Assembly: GCA_027422505.1 (NCBI GenBank)
Contig: JAPQWV010001583.1
Location: 1 to 64,000, forward strand
Length of the DNA stretch: 64,000 nucleotides
Direction: 5' to 3'
Source: Craterostigma plantagineum
Lineage: Eukaryota; Streptophyta; Magnoliopsida; Lamiales; Linderniaceae
The translations under genes were made by a program, and so were the position numbers. Positions 33,922 to 47,098 of this stretch are shown here, one piece after another; position 1 is the stretch's first letter, and every line of letters starts with the position of its first letter. Under the pieces are notes generated by a model. That model was not told the origin of the DNA. It worked only from the letters and a program-made list of their open reading frames with translations, and ran no database searches.

Positions 33922-36900
33922 TCCCTGCAACATAGATCGTAGTGCCCGAAAATTATGGGAGTTAGTAAGCAGTGTGTCGTACTATATTTTAAGGTCGTGA
34001 GAAACTGAAAATTTGCAGGTAACTCTTTTACTATTGCAGTGTAAAGATTCAAGCAAAAGAGAAAAAGGACACCTACTCGTTCTCAATTGCCAATCAGAAG
34101 ATGACGATGTAATGAGCTCATTAAATTATATTTTCGTGATAGTCATAATACTAGTCAATCTTTTTCTTTTATATAACAATATTATTCATTCTTGTATGGT
34201 TGAAACACTAATAAATTCGGTGTCTAACACCAAAGTTACATATCTATGAGTGATATTAAATATGAAATTATCTGTGTAACGTTTAGGTGTTGTTATTGTA
34301 GTAAAGTTGGACACATACCTTTCTAAAATGAATTTTGCCACATTTCTATTTTTGTTTTCGTATCTAATTTGTGTCTAAAATAAAAATATTAATTATGTTT
34401 TGAAATAAAAGTAAAATGTTGTGTCAGAATCCGTTTATAATACTCTAATTTAGACATTAAACTAATTTCATATCTATTTTCCGTGTATGATATTATTTCA
34501 TTATAGTGAAATATATATTAAATGTGTACTGAAAATTATTGGAAGTATAGATAGTATCAAAATTTCCAACAGATTTTTATATATGAACGGCTTAACAATA
34601 AATAATACGGAATACTCTTGTCTAGTTTTTCAAGAATAATTTTATATAATATTGAAAGTGTAACCGTGTAAGAAGGAAATATATGAGGGCCCACACGTGG
34701 AGGTCATATCGGATGGTCAAAATTGAATGTTTGACCGGAAATTTATATCTTCCAAATGACGAGACTGATATGATGCTGGGTGGTGGATAACAGCTACGCA
34801 TGAACTTAATGGAAAAACACTTAATTTCATTACTTACAAATATAAGTTGCCTGCGATTCAATTCAAGTACGTGATTTCTTCCATTTTGACCTGAAAAATC
34901 TCACGTGACGGTGACGTTTTTACTCTTTTCCCGAAATCCATCATCATTATGCTTATGTGTGGACAATGGATGTGTACTTATAAATTAAATCAAACACACA
35001 CACATATATATATTATATATAATTTATATATAATGCAAATCTTCAACAACATAAAATAAGACAGCCAACGAGTTGCAGCTATAGCTATATTGTCGCGAAA
35101 CGTACGGAATTAGCAAGAAACTAAAAATAACTGTTGAGTGTAATGTAAATACAGTGGGATTACTTTATTTTGCAGTCTGATATATATATATATATATATA
35201 TATATGATTCTTTGATAATTAATTAGCTTAGGTTTGCAGTTCTGAGGTTAAATTCAAGAAAATATGACGTATGAGAGGAAGTCAATCTTCTTAGACTAAT
35301 TTCTCTGTGGCTACAAAACATTGACTTACATGCCTTAGTATTTATAGTACACATCACAATTGAAAATAATTCAGTTTAACTTATCCGATTTAACCAAAAT
35401 TTTCACAAAAGATTGACAAAACCCTAATACAATAGATAAGTATTCGACATCCTCAAATGAAAATCACTTGTTTGAATGCACTTAAACTCCTTAATTATTG
35501 TCGTATGTGTGGAATTGGGAAATACGTCAGAGAAATTAGTCATTTGGGAAATTGATCTTCCATAACCGATGATTAGATTCAAATTTGAAGAAAATTAAAC
35601 AGAATGTGAGGATTACTGTTATAATTGTTGATAACAACTTCCATATTGGGGTAGAAATTAGATTTATAAAACCCTAGAATTGTTTAAGTAGTAGTAACGT
35701 TGTTTGACTAGTTCCCTTCATCTTCTCTTTTCGAAATTTTACCTCTCTTGAAAGCTAATGCTCGAAGGAAATTGTCTATCTCACATACTAAATTACTAAG
35801 TCAAATATATATGTTAATTGTTAATCATGCGTGTAACTTCATTATTCATTAAATAAAACAAAAGATTCTTGTAATTCGTGTCATAATAAGATATGGATTA
35901 AGATCATGCCTAGAGAATAAGTTCAATTAATATCTTAGTTAACAGCGTAATATACAAAAAAGCCACTTTACAGACAAAAAGAAATAAGGTTCTTCTTTTT
36001 ATATTAACCACATCGTGCGTACCAATTATTCTTTTTTCACATTATAATATATGTGATTATAATATTTAACCATTCCTTGTGATTATAGCGCTAAAGTTAT
36101 ATAAATAGCAGCACTTTATTCGACCACTTGAGTTACTAGCATTAATTATCTTGATTTATCTGTTAACAATCCACTAAGACATTATTTAAGGGTTATATGG
36201 GGATAGATAAGAAATGTAATTAAATAATATCAATTTAATTACTAGTGGTACTTCTTTATAAAGTGGACTTGTTTCTTCGATTTAATTGGATTTCTTACTT
36301 CTTTTCCTCATGATTACGTAGTTTAATCACTTATGTGATCTGTATTGTAAAAGATCATTCTCCAACAGTAGAGTTTAGGTAGCACAACTTTCCTAGGTTG
36401 CTTTAGTGCTTTGTTAATTCACAATCATATAAGATATAACTACTTATACCTAGTACTATTTGGCGGAGTTGAATTACACATACATAATTGAATTACACAT
36501 ACATAATTGAATTCAACTAAAATAAAATCGACTCATTGACCTCAATACGTATTTACGGAGATTTCGCCCTCCATTTGGACCACTGTTTTCATTACATCTC
36601 TTTCTTCCAAGACATATGAACAGTAAACAAATATATCCTTAACGCACGTAGACACAAACACCTTCACCTTCGCACTTAAAATATGTCTCGTATATATAAT
36701 ATTCAACTTTCCCATTGTCAGCATTTTCATATTTGTATCCTCTCTCTCTATCTCTCTCTCTACAGTACTTTCCTTCGTTCTAGGGTTTGATTTTTTGTCC
36801 TTTAATCAACTTTATTATTCGCAAAAAAGAAACTCGTTGCAATTTTTATATACTCAATCGTTCTCCCTCAAACCCATAAATTTTTTATTCTCACTTCTTT

Positions 36901-36940
36901 ATCTATTTTCTTCTGCACTAATCGATCCACCCTCGCATAA
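33922..36940. other. Long gene-free stretch upstream of the AHL gene
   Basis: About 3 kb of AT-rich DNA contains no credible frame. A (TA)n tract lies at 35180-35205 and a CT-rich tract at about 36739-36762. A TTGAATTACACATACATAA duplication occurs at about 36469-36510. The last few hundred bases presumably include the AHL promoter; this gene class often has long regulatory 5' regions. Confidence 0.5.
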
Positions 36941-37653
36941 ATGGCTAACTTGGACATAGGCTCATCTTCTCACTTCATCTCCCCCTTCAAAACCCTAATA
37001 ACAACCGCCCAGATCTCCGATCACAGCACGACGAAGACGACGGCGTCCACCGCCACGACGACAGCTCCGGCGGCCAATCGGGTCTCTTGGGCCGCCGGCC
37101 ACGTGGGCGGCCGCCGGGCTCCAAGAACAAGCCCAAACCGCCAGTAATTATTACCAGAGAATCAGCAAACACTATCAGGGCCCACATACTAGAGATCGCC
37201 GGCGGCCACGACGTCTTCGAAGCCGTAGCTAACTACGCGAGGAAGAGGCAGAGAGGGATCTGCCTTCTCAGCGGCACCGGCGCGGTGGGCAACGTCACCC
37301 TCCGCCAGCCTCAGGCGGCCGGCGCGTCTGTGGTGACCCTTCAAGGAAGGTTCGAGATCTTGTCTCTCTCTGGGTCGTTTCTTCCGCCGCCGGCGCCGGT
37401 GGGTACCACCAGCCTCACGGTGTACCTCGCCGGAGGTCAGGGGCAGGTGGTCGGAGGGAGCGTGGTGGGCCCCTTGCTGGCGTCTGGGCCGGTGATTATC
37501 ATAGCTGCTTCTTTCACGAACGTGGCGCACGAAAGGCTGCCGCTAGAGGAGGTGGAGGAGGCCGGAGAAGGGATAGGCGGCGGAGGCTCCGGCGGTGGTG
37601 TTGGTGGCGGCGTTCAGTTTATGGATCCCTCGCTAAGGTTGCCCTTCTTTTAG
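36941..37653 (+). pseudogene. AT-hook motif nuclear-localised (AHL) protein, one frame break
   Basis: A single-exon gene of the AHL clade A type. The N-terminal 45 codons (36941-37075) read MANLDIG... with a Thr/Ala-rich run. The AT-hook [17 protein letters not shown] and the whole PPC/DUF296 domain lie in a different frame, 37087-37653. Typical PPC phrases are [38 protein letters not shown] and [21 protein letters not shown] Gly-rich tail ends LRLPFF. AHLs bind AT-rich DNA through the hook, form trimers through PPC and repress growth genes. One base is missing between about 37075 and 37088; allowing it gives 238 codons, normal for the clade. As written, the frame from the ATG stops soon after the hook region. 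It is either a recent null allele or an assembly error in a GC-rich tract. Confidence 0.88.
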
Positions 37654-38500
37654 TATTCACTGGGTTGTTAACAAGAATATTCAGGTATGTTATGTTTGCT
37701 CATATATGAGGACGGTGATGGAAGATGGTGGCGCGTGGAGTACACTGCTGGTCGGACTATTTAGGGCAACGAGGAATGATGTAATGAAATTGGTTTGTTT
37801 CCTTCTTTATTGTCCATCTCTTTTTCTCCTAGGTAGCTCGAATTATGAGTACGTTTCAGTCTTCTTTATCTTTGTGTGCCCAACTAGACATTCATGGCTA
37901 CTCTGAGATCTTTAACAATCTCATCTCTCTCTCCCTCTCTCTCTCTCTCCCTCTGTCTCTCTCTATATATAATATGAATTTGTTGTTTCGGAAATTTCTC
38001 TTTCTTCTTGCTGGTAATGATGGAAAAAAAAATGTGGAAATTTCCGTTTTCATCATAAGGTGGATTATGAACGAAGTCTCGTTAAGAATAAAACTTAAAC
38101 GAGTCTTTACTAAGATCTACTTATGTCTTTTCCCCTTCATAGGAAAACGAGGGTTTTTATTTATTTGTTTCTATTCTAACCATGTCAGTGAGAGATAATA
38201 AATAAAAAGAGAGAGACCATTATCCCCCCTATTAAACAAACAACACTATTAGTTTGTAACCTATATATTATAACGTGTATCATTGTGTGAAAACTCGAGA
38301 ATCCTATCGCTCTTTTCAAGCAAGAGCTTTTATTTAATCAAATTTATTGATGCTTACGTTTATAATATGTTGCTCGAATGGTGAGAGTTAAGTGCCATTT
38401 AGCATGTGAAAGACAACGTTACAGAGCAACTTCTTTAATTTTTTTCCCGGAATTTCTGAATAAAGCTTCGTAAGGAAATTCTCTTGTCATGTTACGAGAA
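37654..38500. other. Downstream flank of AHL
   Basis: No gene is seen. A CT-rich tract lies at about 37922-37963. The left limit of the LINE fragment that follows is not sharp. Confidence 0.5.
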
Positions 38501-38504
38501 AGTA

Positions 38505-38867
38505 CAGAAAATACCGGCCCATTAATGTCACTTATAAATCATTTCCAAGCTGCTATCTGAGAGACTCAAATCGTATGTGGCCAATATTATCCACCCTAGT
38601 CAAGCTGCCTTTATTCAGGGAAGGCATATCTTGGACAATGTCACCGTTGCCCATGAGTGCCTTCACCATGTCAATTCTAAGAGGAGAGGAACAAAAGGGC
38701 TCATGGCTATCAAACTTGATTTAGCTAAGGCTTATGATAGGGTTGAGTGGACTTTCGTCACCCAAGTCATGCTTAAAATGGGCTTTGATCCCAAATTTAC
38801 CGAGTTGATTAGGGTATGCATTAGTACATCGTCCTTCTCCTTTAACATTAATGGCACTACTAGTGGC
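38505..38867 (+). mobile_element. LINE (L1-type) fragment, left half
   Basis: The reverse transcriptase of a plant L1-type LINE is visible: RPI and ISK/LLSERLK-like remains in shifting frames near 38516-38570, then SQAAFIQGRHILDNV and LDLAKAYDRVEWTFV in one frame from 38577. It breaks off at 38867 exactly where a Copia LTR starts. It resumes at 43572. The endonuclease part is missing, so the LINE was 5'-truncated on insertion. Confidence 0.9.
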
Positions 38868-39056
38868 TGTTGTTTATATATTCGGTGAAAGATCGAGAAC
38901 GGGTACTGGGATATTTAGCTTGGCAAGTATTTTGGTCCTGGAGTGCGTCATATGTTTTTAAACGAGAGGAACAAAACCTTTTTTTTCTACTGACCATACA
39001 TGCATACTACAACAACGAGGCTTTTTTTCCTTACTATCACCAAAACATGCACATGC

Positions 39057-39087
<31 letters not shown>

Positions 39088-42000
39088 AAGTAGATGAGAT
39101 AAGGACTAGCAGACTTTTTTGAGATTCTCTTGATATGCGATCTTGACTGTTGAAATAAGGAATGCAATTCATTTTCTTCTTTTGAGTGCTGCGTAAATCT
39201 TAGTTTTTGGCTCATTCTTCATTTTATTTTTATTATTATTTTCCATATCTTATCTATTAGATATGGTATTGGACTTATGCAACAAATTCCCCCCTTAAGT
39301 TCAATACCTTTCGATCTTTCATTCCGAGCATATGCTTCAAATTCTCAAACGTAGTTATTGGTAACAGCTTCGTGAAAATATCCGCGAATTGATCCAAACT
39401 CGCGACGTGTATAATCTTCACTGCTCCATTTTTTACGTGTTCCCTAATAAAATGAAAACGAGCGTCAATATGTTTGCTTCTCTCGGATGAACTGGATTTT
39501 TCGCCAACTCGATCGCTGACTTATTATCGACTCGAATCTGGGTTGGCTCATCTTGTCGAAGATTCAATTCAAGCAGTAAGTTCCTCAGCCAGATTGCGTG
39601 ACAGACACACCATGATGCTGCCACACATTCCGCTTCGCAGGTTGATCCGTCACGATAGGTTGCCTTTTCAATAACCAGGTGAATGCCGTATCCCCGAGAT
39701 AAAATACGTAGCCGCCAGTGCTTCTTAGATCATCAATATCTCCGCACCAATCGCTGTCAGAATATCCGACTAATTTGCAGCCGCTCGCCTTTGGATAAAA
39801 TAGTCCGAGTGATTGTGTTTTTCGGATGTATCGTAAAATTCTCTTGATCGCTTTGAGATGTGACTGTCGAGGTTCTTCCATATTGCGGCTAACAACTCCA
39901 ACGCTGTAAGCGATATCAGGTCTCGTGCAGGTCAAGTATCACAGGCTGCCCACGAGACTTCGATAATCGATCGCATTCACTCCTTGTCCTCCCTCAAACT
40001 TGCAGTTTTGTTCCAAGTTCCATCGGTGTCGCTACCGGGTTGCTCTCCTCCATTTTATTTTTCTTCAATATAGCCTTTGCATACGCTTCTTACGACACAA
40101 AATTCCCGTGCTTCTTTGCTCGACTTGGAGACCGAGAAAATATTTCATCAGTCCCAAGTCCGTCATATCGAATTCCTTCGTCATCGCCTTCTTGAAGTCG
40201 TTGACTATTTTCTCATTGCTTCCCATGAAAATAAGGTCATCGACATACAGAGCGACGATGATCATTTCCTTTCCTTCTCGTTTGACGTAGAGGGCGTGCT
40301 CGAACGGACATTGATCGAACTTGTTCTTTTTAAAATATCCATCGATCCCGGTGTTCCATGCTCACGGCGCTTGCTTTAGCTTGTAAAGTGCCTTTTTTAA
40401 TTTCAACATTCTACCTTCTTTCCTGATTTCGTATATCCCGGGGGCTGCTCCATGTAGACTTCTTCCTCGAGTTCCCCGTTCAGAATAGCGGACTTCACGT
40501 CCATCTGGTAGATTGGCCAGTTGAGTTGTGCAACTTGAGCTAGAAGCAAACTGATAGTCTCCATTCTTGTAACGGGAGCAAAACTTCGTCATAATCTATT
40601 CCCGCTTGTTGTCGATAGCCCTTCGCCACCACTCTCGCCTTGTAACGTTCAATTTTTCCTTGAGCATTCATTTTCTTTTTATAAACCCATTTGACTCCAA
40701 TGAGTTTAAGCCCGTTTGGCAACTCCACAAGTTTTCATGTGTCGTTCTTTTCGATCGCCTTTATTTCCTCGTCCATCGCCGTTTTCCATCTCTTGTCTCT
40801 TATGGCTTCTTCGAAACTAATTTGTTCCGAGTCAGCCAGTAAGCAGACTAGGTGAACCTATTCGGTTGATTTATACAGGTCCTGCATGCTTCGCATCCTC
40901 GGCTGCCTTGGTACATCCTTCTCGTCATTTTCTTGAGATGAAACCGGAACGGGTATTGGTGCAACGATCAGTGGTACGCCCTCCACTGTATTTTCTTCAT
41001 CGTTCCAATTCCACGTATTTTCTTCGTCTACTCGAGCATCTCGGCTTACTATCACCTTTTTATTTCTGAATCATACAGTCGATACGCCTTCATCTTCTCA
41101 TCGTACCCCATAAACACGAGCTTTCTGCTTTTGTCGTCGAGCTTGGTTCTTCTCTGATCGGGCACATGTGCATACGCCACACTTTCAAATATTTTGAAGT
41201 GCGCTACCGTCGGTTTTCGGCCAGTCCATGCTTCTTGTGGTGTTCGATTCTCGAGGTTGTGATGTGGACATCAGTTCTGAATATATATAGCACATCGTAC
41301 CGCTTCGGCCCAGAATTCCTTTGGCATGTCCTTGCTTTTTAACATTGATCGAACCATGTCGAGAATGCTTCGGTTTTTCCTTTCAGCTACGCCGTTCTGT
41401 TGTGGTGAATAAGGTGCGGTGAGGAACTTCCTGACGCCTTGCTCTTCGCAAAAAGTTACAAACGCGCCTGATGTTTGAATCCGTCGCCTTCTCGACCATA
41501 GTTTTGAACTTTTTAAATGTCTCGAGCGCTTCTGATTTTTCCTTTAGAAAATACACCACGTCTTTCTTGAGTAGTCATCGATGAAAGTGATAAAGTATCT
41601 TTTTCCACCGAATGATTCTGGTCTGATCGGCCCATATATGTCTGTATGTATGAGCTCGAGCGGTTTACGCGCTCGATATTCTGCCTGCTTCTGGAACATC
41701 GTCCTCGTATGTTTCCCAATTACGCAGCTTTTGCAAAGCTTCTTTCCGCCTTCTATCACCGGTATTCCGCGGACCATTCCTCTTTTGGAGAGCTCCTTTA
41801 GGCCACCGTAGTGCAAATGACCAAATCGCATATGCCACAAATGGTCAGGTTGTGAACACTCGGTTCCTTTTCATCTCGACCCCGTGCGATCATTCTTCCG
41901 TCTTTGTTTCTTAGTGTAATGAGTTGTCCTTCATGAACGCCGAGCATCCTTTTTCAAGTAACTGCCCCATGCTTAAGATGTTCGCCTTCAAGTCGGGTAC

Positions 42001-43566
42001 GAAATAAACATCCTCGATCGATCCCTGTTTGCCATCATTTTGAGAGAAACAAATTTTCCCTCGGCCTTTGATTTCTATCTTCGATGCGTCTCCAAACACG
42101 TGGCCGTCATCGATCTTCTTCAGATCCGTGAAGAGATGTTTATGCCCGCTCATATGATTGCTGGCAACGGTGTCAAGGTACCACACCATATCGTTGCCTG
42201 GACTTGTATCCTCGAGCGCCATCAAAAGAACGCCTTCATCTTTTGGCTCTTCTTGTGTGATTAGATTCGCATTTCATCTACCTTCCTTTCGGACCAACAG
42301 TCTTTTGTGAAATGTCCGAACTTCCCGCAGTTGTAGCATTCAACGCTCGGTCGATTCGAGCGACCACCTGTCCTTGAGCTCGACCTCGTCCTCTCCAATT
42401 TTGATTGCTCGTTTGTCGTTGTTCCGGATTGTATCCTCGTCCTCGGCCTAAATTTTGGCCTAAGCCTCGTCCTCGTTGACCTCGTCCTCGTCCTTGGCCG
42501 TGATGCGTATATAGCGCATTGTCATCTGTAGAGCCTCGTCCAGCGATTCCTGCTTCTTATTTTTCTTCTATTGCTCATGAGCTTCGAGCGAACCGGAGAG
42601 TTCGTCGACCGTCATTTCTTCGAGATTATTGGATTCTTCAATTGCGCATACACGTTCTCGTACTCGTCCGTCAGGGAGCGGAGAATTTTCTCGACGACCC
42701 GGGCTTCCGTTAGAGCCTCGCCGTTTCTCTTCAACTGATTCGAGATGGTTTGTACTCTCGTTATATAATCGAATACGCCTTCGTCGTTCTTCATTCTTGT
42801 CATTTCGAATTCGCCACGAAGAGTTTGCAGTGGTACTTGTTTTACTCGGTCAGCGCCTTTGTACGCTGTCTCCAGTTTTTCCCATGCTTCCTTTGAATTT
42901 TTCACATCTGCTAATCTTTTCGAGGCCTGGATCGTCTAATGCTTGGTGGATGAAGTTGAGCGCGGTATGGTCTAGTTTGCGAGACTCATCCAATGCCTTA
43001 ATTTGAGACGCGTCGTCCGTTTTTTCGGTTCGGTGTACCCTTTCTCTACGATATATTCCATACGCCTTGCGACCCGAGTAGTACCTTCATTCGGATAACC
43101 CAACTATCATGTTGAGTTTTGTGAGGTGCGGGACGGGCATGATTCCTAGTGACATAGCTCTAATACTAATTTTTTGTTTATATATGCCGTGAAAGATCGA
43201 GGGTACCGGGATATTTGCTTGGCAAGTGTTTTAGTCAGGGAGTGCGTGATATGTTTTTAAACAAGAGGAACAAAACCTTTTTCTTCTACTGACGATACAT
43301 GCATACTACAACAACGAGGCTTTTTTTCTTACTATCACCAACACTCATGCACACACATATATAATATAGAGAAAGTAGATGATAAGGACTAGCAGACCTT
43401 TTTGAGATTCTCTTCATATGCGATCTTGACTGTTGAAATAAGGAATGCAATTCATTTCTTCTTTTGAGTGCTACGTAAATCTTAGTTCTTGGCTCCTTCT
43501 TCATTTTATTTTTATTATTATTTTCCATATCTTATCTATTAGATATGGTATTGGACTTATGCAACA
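38868..43566 (-). mobile_element. Copia element 2 (4699 bp), inserted in the LINE
   Basis: LTRs lie at 38868-39284 and 43172-43566 and are flanked by the 5-bp duplication GTGGC (38863-38867, 43567-43571). The coding direction is minus. A polypurine tract (AAGGGGGGAATT when reversed) adjoins the left LTR at 39285. A tRNA-Met-type primer site (reversed TAGTATTAGAGC) adjoins the right LTR near 43158-43169. Both expected end structures are therefore in place. The left LTR contains a (TA)n run at 39056-39082 that is shorter in the right LTR. Confidence 0.93.
39433..43080 (-). pseudogene. Copia element 2 gag-pol remains
   Basis: On the minus strand, gag fragments lie at about 43000-42300, including EAWEKLETAYKG and the CCHC region near 42290-42340. 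The protease region (42225-41911) reads WYLDTVASNHMSG, so the catalytic D-S/T-G has become DTVA. The GAG-pre-integrase and integrase parts are at 41840-41540 (HMRFGHLHYGGL, C-x2-C, DIYGPI). RT follows at about 40730-40065 ([19 protein letters not shown]). RNase H is at 39935-39433. Stops and frame changes separate the parts, so the copy is inactive. Confidence 0.88.
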
Positions 43567-43571
43567 GTGGC

Positions 43572-45336
43572 TATGTCATCCCTTCGAGAGGCATTCGGCA
43601 AGGGGATCCATTATCTCCTTTCCTTTTTTGATTGTTTCGGAAGCCCTCTATAATCTCATTCTTCAAGCATCCCAGCAGGGTAGATATAGAGGGATTCGAA
43701 TCTGTAAGGAAGCGCCAGTGGTTTCTCACCTCTTTTTTGCAGACAACTCTTTGCTGTTTTGCCAGGCAAGCATCGATCGGGCTCTGGTGATCAAAGAGAT
43801 TCTAGGAGTTTTCAACCTTATCTCGGGTTAGGAGGTGAACCTTGCAAAATCATCCTTCTCTTTAGCAAGAACACCTCCCAGGGAGCGAAAGAAGGGATCT
43901 TGAGCATTTTTAGCGGAATTAAAGAGGAAAAAAAGGCCAGATACCTAGGCCTACCTCTTTTTATTGGGAAATCCAAAAGGGAAACTTTTCATTTCGTTGT
44001 TGATGCTGTGAAGTCGAAGGTGAATAATTGGAAGCCACATTTTCTGAACAACGCGGGGAAGGAAGTTCTCATTAAAGCTGTAATCAACGCGCTGCGGTGT
44101 ATGTGATGTCTTACTTTAGGCTTCCTTCTCACCTCTGCAAGGAGATCTACAAGATCGCAGCTAACTTCTGGTGGGGAACGAGAGAGAACGGAAGCCACAA
44201 ACTTCACTAGAAGGCTTGGGACAAAATGACGAAGGAGAAGGGAGCGGGCGGCTTAGGATTTCAAGAGATACAAAGGTTTAACGATGCATTGCTGACCAAG
44301 AAACTCTGGCGGATAGTGACCTTCCCAAATCTGCCAATGGCCAAGTTGCTTAGAGCTAAGTACTTCCCTAGATCAAGTTTGTTTGAGGTGTCGATAACCG
44401 GGTCCTCTTCGTGGCTTTGGAAGTGTTGGATGAAGGCAAGACATGTGCTTGTGGCTGGGCCCGTATACACAACAGAACACGGGTCAACTCTCAAACTTTC
44501 AGATGCTCTCCCAACACCAAATAGGATTGGACTGAAGATTTTTGGACCAAAGAGAAACATGGTAAATTTTCAGTCCAATCAGCCTATAAAATTATTATCA
44601 TCTATTGACGAGCTTAAACATGAAGGTTGTGAAGGGAGTGATAGAGGGGAAAACATGAAGAGGTTGTGGCTTAATGTCTTGAAGTTGAAAATTAAAAATA
44701 AGGTAAAGCACTTCCTATGGAGATGTGTAGACATGTCCTGCCAACCAAGATTAATCTGAAGAAGAGGGGAGTCCAACTCGATACAATATGCTCAATGTGT
44801 GGAGAGGAAGATGAGACTATGGAGCATATTTTCTTCAGCTGTTCGAGGGCGTGCAATACCTGGAAGCTGGCACCGGTTTCTTGGAATTGTTTGAAGGAGA
44901 TCGGGAATTTTAAGGATTGGTGGGGAGTGATTTGTTCGGGGCCTAAGAAGGAGGTCTTTCAGTTTAGAGTCCAACTCTCGGTTTACATTCTTTGGGTGCT
45001 CTGGAAGACACGTAATCTTTGGATTTTTAAGGGAGAGCGGCGAGAAGATCGAACCATCATTGAGCTTGCGGGCTTCGAGTGGGCTGAATTCTTGGAATGT
45101 GGCTAATGATTGCATGATTGATCTTTTGTCTGTAGCAGCGGTAGGGTACAATGTATCAATGCAGAGGCTTTTTTCTTTTTTGTTGCTTGTGATTGTTTTG
45201 TCTGCCATGTGGTTTTCTAACTCCGTCTGAGTTGCGCCTATCTGTGAAATCTGTATACAAAAGGTTCCCTAGGCTATTTAGCCATACAAACTCCTTTTGT
45301 CATTAATAGATCGTTTTGGACAAAAAAAATAACATT
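43572..45336 (+). mobile_element. LINE (L1-type) fragment, right half
   Basis: It continues the reverse transcriptase begun at 38505: VIPSRGIRQGDPLSPFLF (frame-shifted), then FFADNSLLF, where the catalytic F-A-D-D has become FADN. The thumb region and C-terminal zf-RVT domain follow (CSMCGEEDETMEHIFFSC, about 44790-44843). The element ends with CATTAATAGATCG and an A-run (45325-45333), the LINE 3' tail. Several stops and frame changes make it inactive. Confidence 0.92.
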
Positions 45337-45402
45337 AAAATTTGATTATCTTATAACATGTGCGATTTCTAATGTCTTACAGTATTTAGTCACATCTATT
45401 AA

Positions 45403-46067
45403 GGGGGTCTTTATTTTGGGGTGATCTTTCAAAACATCACCGTGATCTTCTCGTTTACCACTTATCACTGTGTTTGTTTAATCTAGGTGATGAGTCATCA
45501 CCGGAATGTGGGATCACCTAGGTGATGAAATTGGGGTGATATTTCATATTTCAGATCACCCAAAAAAACCTAAGTGATCCAACATACGATGATGGGGTGA
45601 TCTACTAGCTTTTGAATGGACGAAACTACCCCTCATATTTTAACATTATTACTTTATATGCCATTATAAATATTTTAATTACATGATTAACATAATTAAA
45701 TCTTAACAATATTTCAATTATTTAAAAATATTTAAACTTACATTTTAAAAAAGTATAAATATAAATAATGCTTATAAATATGTAAATTTTAATATGTTAA
45801 TGATTATCACAGAAAAAATATCACCTTAAAAAATTTAAACACATTATTTAAATCATATATAGGGTCAAATATGACATTTATACAACATTACCCTACACAT
45901 CACAATGATTAAACAAACAGAATACTTCCATATCACGTTGATCTACAAAACGAATATCACCTTAAACAAACTCACTGATGATATATCTCCTTGATCCACG
46001 CCGGTGATACTCACATCACCGTGATATGTATCACCGTAATGTTGGATCACATGAAACAAACACCCCC
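45403..46067. mobile_element. TIR element rich in GGTGAT words, possibly PIF/Harbinger
   Basis: It starts GGGGGTCTTTATTTTGGGGTGATC and, on the other strand, GGGGGTGTTTGTTTCATGTGATCC. The flanking triplets are TAA and TGA, compatible with a decayed 3-bp TWA duplication. GATCACC/GGTGATC words are frequent at both ends. No transposase is present. The 665-bp length and GGGGGTGTTTG ends suit a Tourist-like Harbinger derivative, but the assignment is tentative. Confidence 0.55.
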
Positions 46068-46404
46068 TGACATTAAATCGGGTTCATTACAGTATCAAGA
46101 GGTAATACATAACCAAAATTATGGACAACATCTTTCTAAGATGTTGAATTTTCAAGTGGTTTTGATCGAAGAGATTTGATTAGTTTTATCCGATTGGCGG
46201 AAAGAAGGAAAGAAGCTGCAGTTAAAAGATCGTTATTAAGCGGTTAGCAACGTCGTTCGCGGACAGTTACGAGCATAAATTTCCAAGATCTAGATTTTTT
46301 TTTGTCGAAATCGCTACTAATCTTAGGATAAATATGGTCTAATAAATAAAATTTCGTGTTTTTTGACGAAAAGTAGAGACTTACGGTTCGAAAATTGGAT
46401 ATCA

Positions 46405-46850
46405 TTCGACTCGATGAACGAAAAAGGCGATTGCAGGTAGTAATGATCATATTATTATTGTTAGCATAATTATTATCGCCGAATTAAATTTAGTACTTCG
46501 CAAAAAATGCCATTTCGGGTAGAGATGATCATACTATATCGCCAAAAATAATGGATATGGTCGAATCGAATTTATCAAGAAAGGCGATTTCGGGTAGAAA
46601 TGATCATACTATATCACCAAAAAACAGTGGATATCGCCGAATCGGAATTAGTAATTATCAAAATACTATATTGTCAAAATAATTGATATAAATGGGATTA
46701 TCGAATATAGTAATTATCAAAAAAGGCAATTACATGCAGAATGATCATATTAATGTTGTCATAAGTCATAAAAATGGATATTGCCGAATCAAATTTAGTA
46801 ATTATCAAAAAAGGCTATTACATGTACAAATGATCATTATGTATTGTCAT
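46405..46850. repeat. Imperfect tandem repeat of about 85 bp upstream of the MADS-box gene
   Basis: Five to six diverged units contain AAAAAGGCGATTTCGGGTAG, ATGATCATACTAT, AATGGATATCGCCGAAT and TTAGTAATTATC in that order. The ATGATCAT word recurs near 46443, 46526, 46600, 46740 and 46827. The array ends about 250 bp before the MADS-box start codon. No similar sequence occurs elsewhere in the window. Confidence 0.7.
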
Positions 46851-47019
46851 TTTAGAGTAGATTATGCGAATGTCCTAGGCAGAAAGAAAATATCATTCGA
46901 AATATATATTGAATTGAATGAAATCCAAAAGAAAGATAGATACTCATGCTAACCAAAGGATTCGATAATTATGTACACATAATTTCGGCAAATTGTAATA
47001 ATCCAAACCAATTTCCCCT

Positions 47020-47029
47020 CTATAAATAG
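47020..47029 (+). promoter_or_regulatory. TATA box of the MADS-box gene
   Basis: CTATAAATAG lies about 80 bp upstream of the ATG at 47099, the usual distance for a plant core promoter. Confidence 0.65.
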
Positions 47030-47098
47030 ACCCCTAAACACAACATAAACCAAATAAATTAGAAAAAAAAAACACTAAACAGACACCTCTTTCAAAAT

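Noticed and set aside
37189..37530. Minus-strand Arg-rich frame
   Set aside because: It is a shadow of the GC-rich AHL coding region on the other strand.
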